Of a DNA stretch of 64,000 nucleotides, positions 33,350 to 42,767 are shown in pieces. Where the stretch lies: assembly GCF_000012945.1 (NCBI RefSeq), contig NC_007511.1, positions 1,054,001-1,118,000 on the forward strand, written 5' to 3'. The number at the start of each line of letters is the position of its first letter. The first letter of the stretch is position 1. The notes beneath the pieces are model-generated. The model saw nothing but the letters and a program-made list of their open reading frames with translations. It did not search any database and was not told the DNA's origin. This stretch comes from Burkholderia lata (GTDB lineage Bacteria; Pseudomonadota; Gammaproteobacteria; Burkholderiales; Burkholderiaceae). The position numbers and the translations under genes are program-made.

Positions 33350-34467
33350 CATGCGCCGTCTGCTTCTTCCCACTGCGTGAGAAGCTCCGCCGGAATGGCC
33401 CTGACGACATCAACATAGCGCTTTCCGACGAATTGCTCCGCGCGCCTGAGCAGCACCGGGATCGGGCTACTTGGTTCGTTGGTTTCGAACCACCGGCGTG
33501 CCGTGTAGATCAGTGTAAGCGCTGCTTGCCGGTCCATCGGTACATGGTCGGGGCGCGCAACAATGGAAGGCGAGTCCGGCGAAACAGCAGATTCGCTATC
33601 CGGAAGTACTGGCGAGGGCACTGCTTCGGCGAGCACTGACGGCGCATCCGTGTCGCGATCTTCGTATTTGGCTGCGGGCAAAGTGTCAGGCCTGGTTTCG
33701 TCCAGCGAATCGCTTGCTTGAAATAGCTTGAGCAGGCGGATCAACGGGGAAAAATCCGGCAGGTACGTCTCGAGGTGCGTCGAGCACCACGAATCGATAG
33801 CGGAGAGACTCGAGATCGCGTCGTCGAAGGCCTTCATCGTTGACGGCTGCTGTTCCCGCAGGTTCTGCAATTGCAGGATGACCGAATCGGGCGCGAGCGC
33901 ATCGACCGGACGCGGATGCGCGAACGCGCGCTCGACGTCACGAACCTGCAACCGGGTGGCAGTCGATCGCATCAGTACGATCTCTCGCACATCGGCCAGC
34001 AACCCTTCCGGATCCGACAGCGCTTGCAGCGCGTTCATTCGCATTTCGAGCGCTGCATGGCGATCGTTGTCGGCATCGGCCTGCGGATGGACCTGCTCCG
34101 GAAATGCCTGCAACCACGCCGCCAGTAACCGCATTCCTTCCCATAGGCCTGCCACGCCGCCCAGGCGCGTGCGACAGCGCGTATGCAGCACGGCAACGCG
34201 TATGTCCTTCGTGCGCGTCATCAACCGCCGGCAGTCCCGCTCGGTTTCGCTCCAGTTGAGCGGTTCGGGCGAACCGACGAATGTGCCGTATTGCACATCC
34301 GGTCTAGGCGCGCTGCCGGCAAATAGCACCACGAAATCGTGGTCGTATTCGAGATCCGGGCCGCACGGCTCGGTACCGTTCAACGGCGCCAGCCAGTCGT
34401 CATGCGGCGTATCTGCGACGGGTGAACGGACAGGCTTGTTTGAGGCGGGAGATGATTTTTTGCTCAT
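33349..34467 (-). CDS. tssA: Type VI secretion protein TssA (ImpA-type)
   Basis: This 372-residue protein has the conserved ImpA N-terminal domain (WLAPLNGTEPCGPDLEYDHD, then QYGTFVGSPEPLNWSETERD; about residues 25-160). A variable middle region follows, and the C-terminal segment is TARRWFETNEPSSPIPVLLR then AEQFVGKRYVDVV. TssA caps and primes assembly of the sheath and inner tube with the baseplate. Its start overlaps the tssG stop (ATGA), showing translational coupling at the end of the leftward T6SS unit. The C-terminal part is the short type rather than the long VasJ-like version. Confidence 0.92.
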   Translation of the reverse strand: MSKKSSPASNKPVRSPVADTPHDDWLAPLNGTEPCGPDLEYDHDFVVLFAGSAPRPDVQYGTFVGSPEPLNWSETERDCRRLMTRTKDIRVAVLHTRCRTRLGGVAGLWEGMRLLAAWLQAFPEQVHPQADADNDRHAALEMRMNALQALSDPEGLLADVREIVLMRSTATRLQVRDVERAFAHPRPVDALAPDSVILQLQNLREQQPSTMKAFDDAISSLSAIDSWCSTHLETYLPDFSPLIRLLKLFQASDSLDETRPDTLPAAKYEDRDTDAPSVLAEAVPSPVLPDSESAVSPDSPSIVARPDHVPMDRQAALTLIYTARRWFETNEPSSPIPVLLRRAEQFVGKRYVDVVRAIPAELLTQWEEADGA

Positions 34468-35519
34468 TGTCGATGGTCGGAGACAGGGGCGCGACGATTG
34501 AAATGGCGTGCATGGCGTTCCGGCTCGAAGCGCATGCCGGTGATCGGCTTGTCGGCGGCGGGGCGGCCCAGCCAGCCGGACCAGCCCATGCGTTGCCGGC
34601 CACCCATGACGGCCGGCGGCGCGCTCTCGGGCTTGATGCGAAGTTCCAGTTCCCACTCGAGCTCGTGGCCGACGAATGCCCGAACCCACTCGACGAGTCG
34701 CGGCAGATCTTCGCCTTGCGGCGTGAAGCGCAGGTATGCATCCAGATCGACGGGGCCGATTACGATGCGGAACCGGTGCTGACGATCCGGTGCGACACGC
34801 CCGAGCACGGCGCCCCGGCCCATCGTGGCCGCAGCGCCCGGGTATCCGATGCGCCCGCAGTCGGCCGGATCGATTTCGATCCAGTGAAAGACGTTTTCCT
34901 CGAGGGTGACTGGAACGCCGAAGTAGTGTTCGAGCGTGGTGCGAAGCCCGTCCGGATTACGCGACTCGCGGACGAGATGGGACGAAGCGGCAAGGCGCGC
35001 ATGCGACGGAAGAGGGCGCCGGTCGATTTCGCCGACCGCTTGCCCGACGAGGCTTGCGATATAGAACGAGAATTGCTCGTCGTGTTTTCGGTCGAGGCCC
35101 GCAGCGGCTTGCGCCGAAGCCCACGCCCGATAGAACAGGGTGAAGAACCGGTGATGGAAGATGTCGAAGAAGTCGACGGTGGTCGTGTCGCGGCGGCTGC
35201 TTTCCCGGTCCTTCGCGATCTCGGTAACGTGGATCGGCAATGGACCGTTGGGCCCCAGCATGCCGAGGCCGAACAGCCGCACCTTGAGTCGCCCGGCCGT
35301 CTCGTGTGCGCTCGCGATTTCCCGCGGCGGGAAGGCCAGGCTCGGCTGTTGGCCTAGTCTGAACGGTTCGGCCCGTGGCCGGCGTGCGGTGCCGATCGGG
35401 TCGACCGCCGGGTTCGCGCCGATCCGCCGTAACAACGACAGGAATCCGAAGCGCCAGGGTTCGGCCTGCAGGGCTTCGATCAATTCGGGCGACAACGTGG
35501 GTAGTGTGGCGCGCTTCAT
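34464..35519 (-). CDS. tssG: Type VI secretion baseplate protein TssG
   Basis: This 351-residue baseplate wedge protein has the ImpH/VasB family pattern: an N-terminal helix and FGFLSLLRRIGANPA, central LPIHVTEIAKDRESSRRDTT with FFDIFHHRFFTLFYRAWA, and a C-terminal region GWSGWLGRPAADKP. With TssF, TssE and TssK it links the membrane complex to the sheath. The start ATG overlaps the TssF stop by one base (TAATG), so translation is coupled. It is encoded in the second-last position of the leftward unit. Confidence 0.93.
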   Translation of the reverse strand: MKRATLPTLSPELIEALQAEPWRFGFLSLLRRIGANPAVDPIGTARRPRAEPFRLGQQPSLAFPPREIASAHETAGRLKVRLFGLGMLGPNGPLPIHVTEIAKDRESSRRDTTTVDFFDIFHHRFFTLFYRAWASAQAAAGLDRKHDEQFSFYIASLVGQAVGEIDRRPLPSHARLAASSHLVRESRNPDGLRTTLEHYFGVPVTLEENVFHWIEIDPADCGRIGYPGAAATMGRGAVLGRVAPDRQHRFRIVIGPVDLDAYLRFTPQGEDLPRLVEWVRAFVGHELEWELELRIKPESAPPAVMGGRQRMGWSGWLGRPAADKPITGMRFEPERHARHFNRRAPVSDHRQ

Positions 35520-37408
35520 TACAGCGCTCCGCGCGTGCCCGTGCGCGCCGGCCATCGCGCGATCCGGCCGCGTTGCATCGAGTGCAACTCCGTCTGCGTG
35601 AAGCTGTTGATCGAGACGTGCCGCGCGAGCCAATGCTCGAGGATCACCCCGAAGAGATAGGGACTTACGCCCGAGAAGCCTGTCTCGTCGACCGTCAGCG
35701 CACATTCGATGCCGCGGCCGAAGGTCATCGGGCCGGTTCCCGGCAGCTTGCGCGTGACGGGGCGCGTTTTCGCACCCACGAGGCTCTCGACCTGACGGCC
35801 TTGCCCTGAGTCGCCATCCACGAGGTACAGACGCAGCAGGTCGCGCAGGCCTTGACCGCCTTCCCGATGATCGAGTGCTTCGAGCGGCAGATAGTTGAAG
35901 TTCAGCTGGCGGATCAGGCGCCACGCCATTTCCCGCTCGGCATAAGGCGGCAACGGTGCGCTCGGCGGGCGAATGAGGCCGATGCTGTCGACCGGCGCGG
36001 ACTGTGCGGTTTCCAGGTCGTGCACGCCGTTGCGCGGCACGAGTGTGGCGAGATCCCGGTTCGTCAACAGTGCCTCGACCGACAGGAAGCGAATGTTTTC
36101 GCCGTACGGCGCCTCTGCCTGGTCGACGAGCGAGAGAAATACCTCCGTACCGACGTAAGGCGTGCGCGTACCGTAGCGGCGTGCCGAATCGGACAGCAGG
36201 CGACGCTCGCGCCGCACCGAAAAGTAACGACCGTGATTGCCTTCGTCGTTGTTCAGCGTCTGATAGAGCGGCCGGAACTCGAGTTCGGAAGACGTCGCGG
36301 CCACCTGCCCATAGACGGTGCGGACCGAGAACACCTCGTAGTCGAGTGGCGTGAGTCTCGCCGGCACCAGATGGAATTCGGTGTCGCGCGGCGAGATCTC
36401 GACCCGGTCGGTATGTTTGCGGAACAGATTGATGACGGGCGTGCAGAAGAGTGCGAAGCGTGATGCATCGACGAGATTGGCGAGTGGCCCGGGCGCCCGG
36501 TCGAGCAGCACGACGATCTCGACCTCTCTGCCATTGACCCGCGAAAAGCCCTCGGCAAGGCCGTTCAACGCAAAAAACCAGAACCGCGCGGGGCACGCGA
36601 AGTATTCATGCAGCAGGTTGTGCCCGTGGAACTTGGCCCAGTTGAGCGGCAACAGGCTTTGATCGACACCCAGTCCTTCGTGTTCGATCGCGGTTTCCAT
36701 GACGGCCGCGAGCGAGCGACCAGGTGTGCCGAATTCTCCAGGTGCACCGATCACGGAGGCAATTCCGCCCGCATGCAGCAACTCGAACAGGTGCGATGCG
36801 ACCTGTTCGTCGCCTGCCAGATACACCGGAAGCCGCTCGAGTCCTTTCAGGTCGGCGATCCGCATGTTCCCCGTGGTCGCGAGCCTGATCCGCAGCGCGC
36901 CGCGCACTTGCTTGTCGGGCGGACTATAGCGCTCCAGCGCCGGGATGTCGGGTGGAATGCCTGTCAGCCGTGCCTCGGTGATCGTGAGCGGCCACAGCGT
37001 GATGTCCTGCCCGTTCGTGAACTGGCATGCCGTGCGCTCTCCATCGGGAATCTTCGCGGTGAACGAGGTCCCGCGAGCAAGGCGATAGCCATTGACGAGG
37101 TTGCCTTCTGCCTGTCCGGGATACAGGCGAGCGATCGAGATCGACGGGGTCGGCGCGACGTAGTTCGGATAGGTGACCTCGAGTAGCCGTTCCGTGAAGC
37201 GCGGAAACTCAGCGTCGAGCTTGATCTGCATGCGCGCAGCCATGAAGCTGAACGATTCGATGAGACGCTCGACATAAGGGTCCGCCACTTCGCCGGTCTG
37301 CATGCCGAGTCGTCGTGCGATTTTCGGATGGGCATGCGCGAACTCGGCGGCGAGCTCGCGCATGTAAATGAGTTCCTGGTTGTAGTAGTCGAGCAGTCGC
37401 GGGTCCAT
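35519..37408 (-). CDS. tssF: Type VI secretion baseplate protein TssF
   Basis: This 629-residue ImpG/VasA protein is the main baseplate component. It begins MDPRLLDYYNQELIYMRELA with the family's AEFAHAHPKIARRLGM and DPYVERLIESFSFMAARMQI elements, and contains EISPRDTEFHLVPARLTPLD and the GIECALTVDETGFSG region near the end. It forms trimeric wedges with TssG around the VgrG hub. The gap to tssE is 37 bp; tssG overlaps downstream. The length matches the family norm. Confidence 0.95.
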   Translation of the reverse strand: MDPRLLDYYNQELIYMRELAAEFAHAHPKIARRLGMQTGEVADPYVERLIESFSFMAARMQIKLDAEFPRFTERLLEVTYPNYVAPTPSISIARLYPGQAEGNLVNGYRLARGTSFTAKIPDGERTACQFTNGQDITLWPLTITEARLTGIPPDIPALERYSPPDKQVRGALRIRLATTGNMRIADLKGLERLPVYLAGDEQVASHLFELLHAGGIASVIGAPGEFGTPGRSLAAVMETAIEHEGLGVDQSLLPLNWAKFHGHNLLHEYFACPARFWFFALNGLAEGFSRVNGREVEIVVLLDRAPGPLANLVDASRFALFCTPVINLFRKHTDRVEISPRDTEFHLVPARLTPLDYEVFSVRTVYGQVAATSSELEFRPLYQTLNNDEGNHGRYFSVRRERRLLSDSARRYGTRTPYVGTEVFLSLVDQAEAPYGENIRFLSVEALLTNRDLATLVPRNGVHDLETAQSAPVDSIGLIRPPSAPLPPYAEREMAWRLIRQLNFNYLPLEALDHREGGQGLRDLLRLYLVDGDSGQGRQVESLVGAKTRPVTRKLPGTGPMTFGRGIECALTVDETGFSGVSPYLFGVILEHWLARHVSINSFTQTELHSMQRGRIARWPARTGTRGAL

Positions 37409-37445
37409 CGGAGAGGTCTCGTTGTAGTCGGTGTGTGCGCCGTGC

Positions 37446-38018
37446 TCAGCCGGCGCGCATGCCCGTGATGCGGATTTCGCTTGTTTCGAGATCCAGCGAG
37501 CTTTGCACCATGAATTCGAGCGGATACGGATCCATGTGAATCAGGCCGCGGACTTCGAAGGCGAGCACGTTGTGATGTTCACCCGCGGAATCGGCATCGG
37601 CATCGGCGGTGGTGCGGGGTGATATCAGCAGCGAATCCGGGATCAGGCGCGGTTCGAAATCGCCGATGGCCCGGCTGATCATCTTTTCGACATCGTTCCA
37701 CTGGCGTGATGCGATAAACGTGCCGGCAAGCGGCGGGACGCCGAAATTCACTGTCGATGCCGCTGCTTGCGGATGGCGGCCGCGATCGATCCGGTCTTCG
37801 ATACTCGTCGTGTTGAGCAGATAGGCGAGATCGCGCTGCACTATGTCGCGCATCTGCTTGCGCGTGACGGTGTATTCCTCCGGGGCTTCGGTCTGCCGAT
37901 GCGGTGCGTCGTCGCGCAGGCGATCGAGCAGCGTCGGCATCAGATACGAACTGGCCCGTCGCGGCGTACGTGCGGTCGGGGTGTCGGCACCCGGCTGGCG
38001 CTTCCGGTGCTCAGTCAT
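37446..38018 (-). CDS. tssE: Type VI secretion baseplate protein TssE (gp25-like)
   Basis: This 190-residue protein has a lysozyme-like gp25 fold. The region YTVTRKQMRDIVQRDLAYLL then NTTSIEDRIDRGRHP is followed by VNFGVPPLAG and EKMISRAIGDFEPRLIPDSL, the conserved TssE core. The start used gives an N-terminal Arg/Pro-rich tail of 26 residues before MPTLLDR, which could be the true start (at 37940). With the longer start the gene overlaps the tagJ stop by 8 bases, consistent with coupling. TssE nucleates sheath polymerisation at the baseplate. Confidence 0.92.
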   Translation of the reverse strand: MTEHRKRQPGADTPTARTPRRASSYLMPTLLDRLRDDAPHRQTEAPEEYTVTRKQMRDIVQRDLAYLLNTTSIEDRIDRGRHPQAAASTVNFGVPPLAGTFIASRQWNDVEKMISRAIGDFEPRLIPDSLLISPRTTADADADSAGEHHNVLAFEVRGLIHMDPYPLEFMVQSSLDLETSEIRITGMRAG

Positions 38019-38865
38019 GGGATTGATCCGCGTCGATCGCGGCAGGCGCAGCGCGCGAGCCGAACTCGGCGTGCGCCAGCTCGAACAGGCTGAAGTCGCC
38101 CACGTCGGTTGCCCAGGTTTTCTGTCCGAGCGCGACGACACCCGTGCGGCTGATGTCGTGCCAGCGGGTTTCGCGCCCAAGGCGCACGGCGTCACTGCCG
38201 GTTTCCGAACCCGGATAGCGGGCCGGCATGAAGCCGTGGACGAGGCTTCCGTCGATGTAGGTGAGTGTGCACGGTGCCCAGACCAGATCGACCGGTTGCG
38301 CCGGCTGCGACACGCGCCATGCCGCCAGGTCGGCGAACGGTACCCAGCGATAGTGTCCGGCCGTGATGACTTCGCAGACCGGGCCGAAACGGGTGTCGCT
38401 GTCCGCAATCCATGCGGCAGGGCCCTGCAGTGGCGCGACGAGCGGAACGTCGGATGCAGCCTGAAATGCCGTATCGCGGAGGGTGTCGGCTTGTTCGACC
38501 TGCCCGTCGGCCGCGTGGCGGATCGCGTCCAGCATCGCCTCGATCCACGGCGGCGATGGAAGAACGGCACCGGGTCGCTCCCGGCCCTCGACGACCTTTG
38601 CCCGCCACCGTTCGGCACGGATCAGATCGCGATACACCTGCGCGGTTCGAGCCTGAGCCGGTTCAAGCTGCGCCCAAACCTGCAGTTGCTGAATGGCGCG
38701 TGACCATTCACCCACGAGGCACATCAACTGGAACAGTGCCCAGCGATGGGAGGCGCTCGTCGGTTGCGAGCGGATGTTCGCTTCGATACGTGCGATCTGG
38801 TCGACTAGCGGGAGGTCGCCCGCACGTTGAGCGGAGGGCGTAGCGGTGGCGGTGAGTGTGGTCAT
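38011..38865 (-). CDS. tagJ: Type VI secretion accessory protein TagJ (ImpE)
   Basis: This 284-residue ImpE/TagJ protein has an N-terminal helical repeat part (LVDQIARIEANIRSQPTSAS, HRWALFQLMCLVGEWSRAIQ) and a C-terminal beta-rich domain (ADSDTRFGPVCEVITAGHYR, then GRETRWHDISRTGVVALGQK). TagJ binds the sheath protein TssB and helps recycling with ClpV in some systems. The start overlaps the tagK stop by ATGA. TagJ is absent from many T6SS classes, so it helps type this locus. Confidence 0.9.
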   Translation of the reverse strand: MTTLTATATPSAQRAGDLPLVDQIARIEANIRSQPTSASHRWALFQLMCLVGEWSRAIQQLQVWAQLEPAQARTAQVYRDLIRAERWRAKVVEGRERPGAVLPSPPWIEAMLDAIRHAADGQVEQADTLRDTAFQAASDVPLVAPLQGPAAWIADSDTRFGPVCEVITAGHYRWVPFADLAAWRVSQPAQPVDLVWAPCTLTYIDGSLVHGFMPARYPGSETGSDAVRLGRETRWHDISRTGVVALGQKTWATDVGDFSLFELAHAEFGSRAAPAAIDADQSHD

Positions 38866-39512
38866 GGTTGGTCCTTGCGCAAGGGCGCGGCCAGCGGACT
38901 GTCCACGGACAGCGCATGGTGCTCGCGCCGGGTAAGCGGCGGAGGCGGCGAGAGGGAGCGGTGCGCCGACTGGGTATGAAATTCGAGCGGCGCGAACAGT
39001 TGCAGGATCTCCGGAACGGATTCGCCACCGATCACCGCTTCCACGTGCCCTTCCAGATGACCGAAAGCATCCTCGATCGTGCGATTACCTGACAGGAGCG
39101 TCTCGATCGATTCCGAACGCTCGCGGGTTTCGTCGGCATGCGTGTCGTGCCGATGATCCGGTGTGTTCTGGTGCAGGGCCGTGTCGTCTACCGATGGAGC
39201 CCATACTGACGCGATCGGCGCGCCGGGGTCGGTCAGGGCACGCCAGTACTGCGCATGAAGCGTATCGATCAGTGCATCGGTGTGGTCGGCGTCGACGCCG
39301 GCCGTGTCAGCTGCGGTATGCGGATAGGCTGCCGCACCATCCCGGGTGCCGATACCGAGGAGGCCGAGCATGTCGTCGTCGATGCGAACGGGACCGAAGG
39401 CGTCGTCCAGCGGCAACGTGCCGGCAACGGGCTGCGAGCGTGCGTCCTCCGGCGTGGGCGCGATGAGCGAGGTGTTCGACTGACGACGCCAGGGCAAGAG
39501 AAGGGAGCGCAT
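38862..39512 (-). CDS. tagK: Type VI secretion accessory protein TagK
   Basis: This 216-residue low-complexity soluble protein is rich in His, Asp and Ala. A conserved-looking C-terminal part (SVPEILQLFAPLEFHTQSAH) resembles the TagK family of beta- and gammaproteobacterial T6SS loci, usually found first in the tagK-tagJ-tssE-F-G-A unit as here. Its molecular role is unknown. A run LSGNRTIEDAFGHLEGHVEA precedes the C-terminal element. No clear ribosome binding site is seen before the ATG. Family assignment leans on gene order. Confidence 0.75.
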   Translation of the reverse strand: MRSLLLPWRRQSNTSLIAPTPEDARSQPVAGTLPLDDAFGPVRIDDDMLGLLGIGTRDGAAAYPHTAADTAGVDADHTDALIDTLHAQYWRALTDPGAPIASVWAPSVDDTALHQNTPDHRHDTHADETRERSESIETLLSGNRTIEDAFGHLEGHVEAVIGGESVPEILQLFAPLEFHTQSAHRSLSPPPPLTRREHHALSVDSPLAAPLRKDQP

Positions 39513-39849
39513 GAGCAGGTTCGATAGCGAAAGATCTGAAAATCAAACGCGAGTATCGACGAATCTTTCATCTCGAAAAAGCGCTGTGGACGTAAATGTA
39601 TTGAGATTGATGGAAAATTGATTGTCAAAAATTGCAACGAATAAGCGGAAACGTTATTCCGACAAAAAAATGAAATCGTTCGCTTGCGTCATTGTTCGTC
39701 TGATTTTGGAATTTATCTCGAAATAACAATGGCTTGTAGACGGGGTGTTTGGTGGTTTTTGCCGTTTTTCACATGGCTGATCAGGATTTTTTGTGTGAAT
39801 CAAGATCTGATGAAATATAAGACTAGTCCGAACTTTTAATTGATGTTGT

Positions 39850-39865
39850 TGGCGACATTATTGCG
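39850..39865 (+). promoter_or_regulatory. Sigma54-like promoter element upstream of clpV
   Basis: TGGCGACATTATTGCG carries the GG and GC doublets at the spacing of -24/-12 sigma54 promoters (TGGC, 7 bases, TTGC). Sigma54 drives hcp or T6SS units in several genera. It directly abuts a sigma70-type promoter, so only one of the two may be used. Confidence 0.35.
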
Positions 39866-39895
39866 TTGACGCAATTATTGTTTCGTGTTGATAAT
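39866..39895 (+). promoter_or_regulatory. Sigma70-type promoter for the clpV operon
   Basis: TTGACG and GATAAT are separated by 18 bp, close to the consensus at both hexamers. It lies about 155 bp upstream of clpV and would give a leader of roughly 150 bases. Confidence 0.5.
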
Positions 39896-40049
39896 GCGAC
39901 TCCCGATTCGGAGTGGCCGCCTTTTCCGAACCTGAGAGAGAAGCGTGTTTCGAAAGTCGTCGATCCCATCTGGCAAGGTATCCATAAAGGAGTCCTTACT
40001 GCCGTGACGGATTCGTTCGCGACACGCTAACGAACAAAACTAGACCACC

Positions 40050-42731
40050 ATGAACATTTCACGCCAGACCTTGTTCGGCAAGCTCGGGGTCGAGCTTTAC
40101 CGAGGAATCGAGTCGGCAACGAGTTTCTGCAAACTGCGCGGGAACCCGTTCGTCGAACTTGTCCATTGGCTGCATCAACTGCTCCAGCAGCCGGACGGCG
40201 ACCTGCAGCGGATCGTGCGCCATGCGCATATCGATCGCGATGCGCTCGAGCGCGATCTTGCGCGGGCGCTGGCTGACTTGCCGGCAGGCGCGAGTTCGAT
40301 CAGCGATTTCTCGTGGCATGTTGAAGCGGCGATCGAACGTGGTTGGGTGCTGTCGACACTCGGGCATGGTGACCATCGTGTGCGCGGTGCATGGCTGATT
40401 GCGGCGCTTGTCTCGACCCCCGAACTGCGGCGCGTGCTGCTCGCGATTTCCCCGGAATTCGGCAAGATCCCGGTGGAAGGCTTCGGCGATGTGGTGCCTG
40501 CCTGGATCGCTGGTTCGCCGGAGGCGGCCGACGGGGCGTACGATCACAGCGAACTCGAGCCGGCCTTGCCGGGCGAGGCATCCAGTGCCGTGTCGGGCAC
40601 GTCGAAGGGCAATGCACTCGAGCAGTATTGCCTGGATCTCACCGCTCTGGCCCGCGCAGGAGAAATCGATCCGGTCATCGGCCGCGAACTCGAGATCCGC
40701 ACCATGATCGACGTGTTGCTGCGCCGGCGGCAGAACAATCCGCTGGTTACCGGCGAGGCCGGCGTCGGCAAGACGGCTGTCGTGGAAGGGCTGGCGCGTG
40801 CGATTGCATCGGGCAACGTGCCGCCGAATCTCGCGGAGGTACGCCTGCTGAGCCTCGATGTGGGCGCGCTTCTCGCAGGGGCGAGCATGAAGGGCGAGTT
40901 CGAGGCTCGCCTGAAGGGGGTGCTCGAGGCTGCGGCAAGATCGGCGGTTCCCGTCATCCTCTTTGTCGACGAAATTCATACGCTGATTGGCGCGGGTGGA
41001 CAGGCCGGCACGGGTGATGCTGCCAACCTCCTGAAACCGGCACTCGCGCGCGGTACGATCCGCATGATCGGTGCGACGACTTGGGCCGAATACAAGCGGC
41101 ATATCGAGAAGGATCCGGCGCTGACCCGGCGCTTTCAGGTATTGCTGGTCGCGGAGCCGTCCGAGGCGGCTGCGACCGACATGATTCGCGGGCTCGTGCC
41201 GACGTTCTCGTCGCATCATGGCGTCGTTGTTCGGGACGAAGCGATCCGGGCATCGGTGACGCTGTCGCATCGCTATATCCCGTCCCGTCAGTTGCCCGAC
41301 AAGGCGATCAGCCTGCTCGACACTGCATGCGCGCGTGTGGCGCTGTCGCAGCATGCGACGCCGCGCGAGCTGGATGACGTGCGGCAGCGGCTGGCGGCCG
41401 CGCGCGCAGAAGAGTTGCTGTTGGTGCACGAGGCCCGTATCGGTATTGATGCGGACAAGGCGTTGAATCGCGTCCGCACGCGCATCGACGTGCTGGCGAC
41501 GGAAGAAGCGGCAATCGCGGATCGCTGGCGCGAGCAGGTGTCAGCCGCCCAGGCGTTGCTCGCCGGCAGAGATGCCGCGATCGCAGGCACAGGAGATTCA
41601 CCGGTATCGGTCGATCAACTGCGCAAACTTGAACGTACGCTGGCCAAGCTGCAGGGCGATGTGCCGCTCGTCTTTCCCGAGGTCGACGAATCCATCGTCG
41701 CCGAAATCGTTTCGGACTGGACCGGAATCCCGGTCGGCCGCATGGTCATCGACGAGGTCGCCGCCGTGCGTCGCTTGCCGGAAACGCTCGGCGCGCGCGT
41801 GATCGGACAAAGCGAAGCGCTGCACCTGATCGGCGAGCGTGTACAGACTGCGCGGTCGGGTATGACCGATCCGAAGAAACCGCTGGGCGTATTCCTGCTG
41901 GCCGGCCCGTCCGGTGTCGGCAAGACCGAAACCGCGCTGGCGCTTGCCGAAGCGCTGTACGGGGGCGAACAGAACCTGATCACGATCAACATGAGCGAGT
42001 ATCAGGAGTCGCACACGGTGTCGGGCCTGAAAGGTGCGCCGCCCGGCTATGTCGGCTACGGCGAGGGCGGTGTGCTGACCGAAGCGGTGCGCCGTCGCCC
42101 TTACGCGGTCGTGCTGCTCGACGAGATCGAGAAGGCGCATCGCGACGTACATGAAATGTTCTTCCAGGTGTTCGACAAGGGATACATGGAGGACGGCGAT
42201 GGTCGCCATATCGATTTCCGCAATACCACCATCCTGCTGACGAGCAACGTCGGTGCCGAACTGAGCGCGAGCCTGTGCGCGGATCCGGCACTGTCGCCCG
42301 ATTTCGACCACCTGCGGGCCGCGCTAGCCCCGGAATTGCTGAGCGCATTTCCGGCGGCATTCATGGGGCGCGTGACGGTCGTGCCGTACCGGCCGCTTGC
42401 CGACGACGCGCTCGCCAGCATCGTTCGCCTGCATCTGGATCGCGTCGTGAAACGCATGGCGGACAGCCACGACATCGCGCTTGCCTACGACGCCACGGTC
42501 GTGAACTACATCGTCGGCCGTTGCCTGGTTCAGGAGACCGGTGCGCGCGTGCTCATCGGCTTCATCGAACAACACGTGCTGCCGCGCCTTTCCGCGCTCT
42601 GGCTTGACGCGTTCACATCGCGCGCGCCGCTCACACGCATCGCGATCGGCGTGGCCGATGCCTCCGCTTCGCCTGCCCAGGCGCTGACGTTCGAGGCGAC
42701 CCCTTCTCATCCTGTCGAGCCGTGTCGTTGA
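40050..42731 (+). CDS. tssH: Type VI secretion sheath-recycling ATPase ClpV (TssH)
   Basis: This 893-residue AAA+ unfoldase extracts TssB from contracted sheath. The N-terminal domain (residues 1-160, Clp_N-like) is followed by AAA1 with Walker A GEAGVGKT (235-242), Walker B ILFVDEIHTL and sensor RGTIRMIGATTWAEYKRHIE. A ClpB-like middle helical insert follows, then AAA2 with GPSGVGKTETALALAEALYG and VVLLDEIEKAHRDVHEMFFQ. It is the first gene of the rightward unit, with an AT-rich leader. Length and motifs are normal for ClpV1-type proteins. Confidence 0.96.
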   Translation: MNISRQTLFGKLGVELYRGIESATSFCKLRGNPFVELVHWLHQLLQQPDGDLQRIVRHAHIDRDALERDLARALADLPAGASSISDFSWHVEAAIERGWVLSTLGHGDHRVRGAWLIAALVSTPELRRVLLAISPEFGKIPVEGFGDVVPAWIAGSPEAADGAYDHSELEPALPGEASSAVSGTSKGNALEQYCLDLTALARAGEIDPVIGRELEIRTMIDVLLRRRQNNPLVTGEAGVGKTAVVEGLARAIASGNVPPNLAEVRLLSLDVGALLAGASMKGEFEARLKGVLEAAARSAVPVILFVDEIHTLIGAGGQAGTGDAANLLKPALARGTIRMIGATTWAEYKRHIEKDPALTRRFQVLLVAEPSEAAATDMIRGLVPTFSSHHGVVVRDEAIRASVTLSHRYIPSRQLPDKAISLLDTACARVALSQHATPRELDDVRQRLAAARAEELLLVHEARIGIDADKALNRVRTRIDVLATEEAAIADRWREQVSAAQALLAGRDAAIAGTGDSPVSVDQLRKLERTLAKLQGDVPLVFPEVDESIVAEIVSDWTGIPVGRMVIDEVAAVRRLPETLGARVIGQSEALHLIGERVQTARSGMTDPKKPLGVFLLAGPSGVGKTETALALAEALYGGEQNLITINMSEYQESHTVSGLKGAPPGYVGYGEGGVLTEAVRRRPYAVVLLDEIEKAHRDVHEMFFQVFDKGYMEDGDGRHIDFRNTTILLTSNVGAELSASLCADPALSPDFDHLRAALAPELLSAFPAAFMGRVTVVPYRPLADDALASIVRLHLDRVVKRMADSHDIALAYDATVVNYIVGRCLVQETGARVLIGFIEQHVLPRLSALWLDAFTSRAPLTRIAIGVADASASPAQALTFEATPSHPVEPCR

Positions 42732-42767
42732 GCTCGACATCCGTCAATCCCTGTCAGGAGACTGTTC

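Larger units (their letters stand above)
39513..40049. other. AT-rich control region between the two T6SS transcription units
   Basis: This 537-bp stretch is far richer in A+T than its surroundings, with many A and T runs, and has no gene. It separates divergent units and must hold both promoters. A perfect TTGACA on the minus strand (complement of 39623-39628) could serve tagK, with a weak -10 17-18 bp away. The rightward promoter is annotated separately. Such DNA is the typical target of H-NS/MvaT-type silencing, which is inference. Confidence 0.6.
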
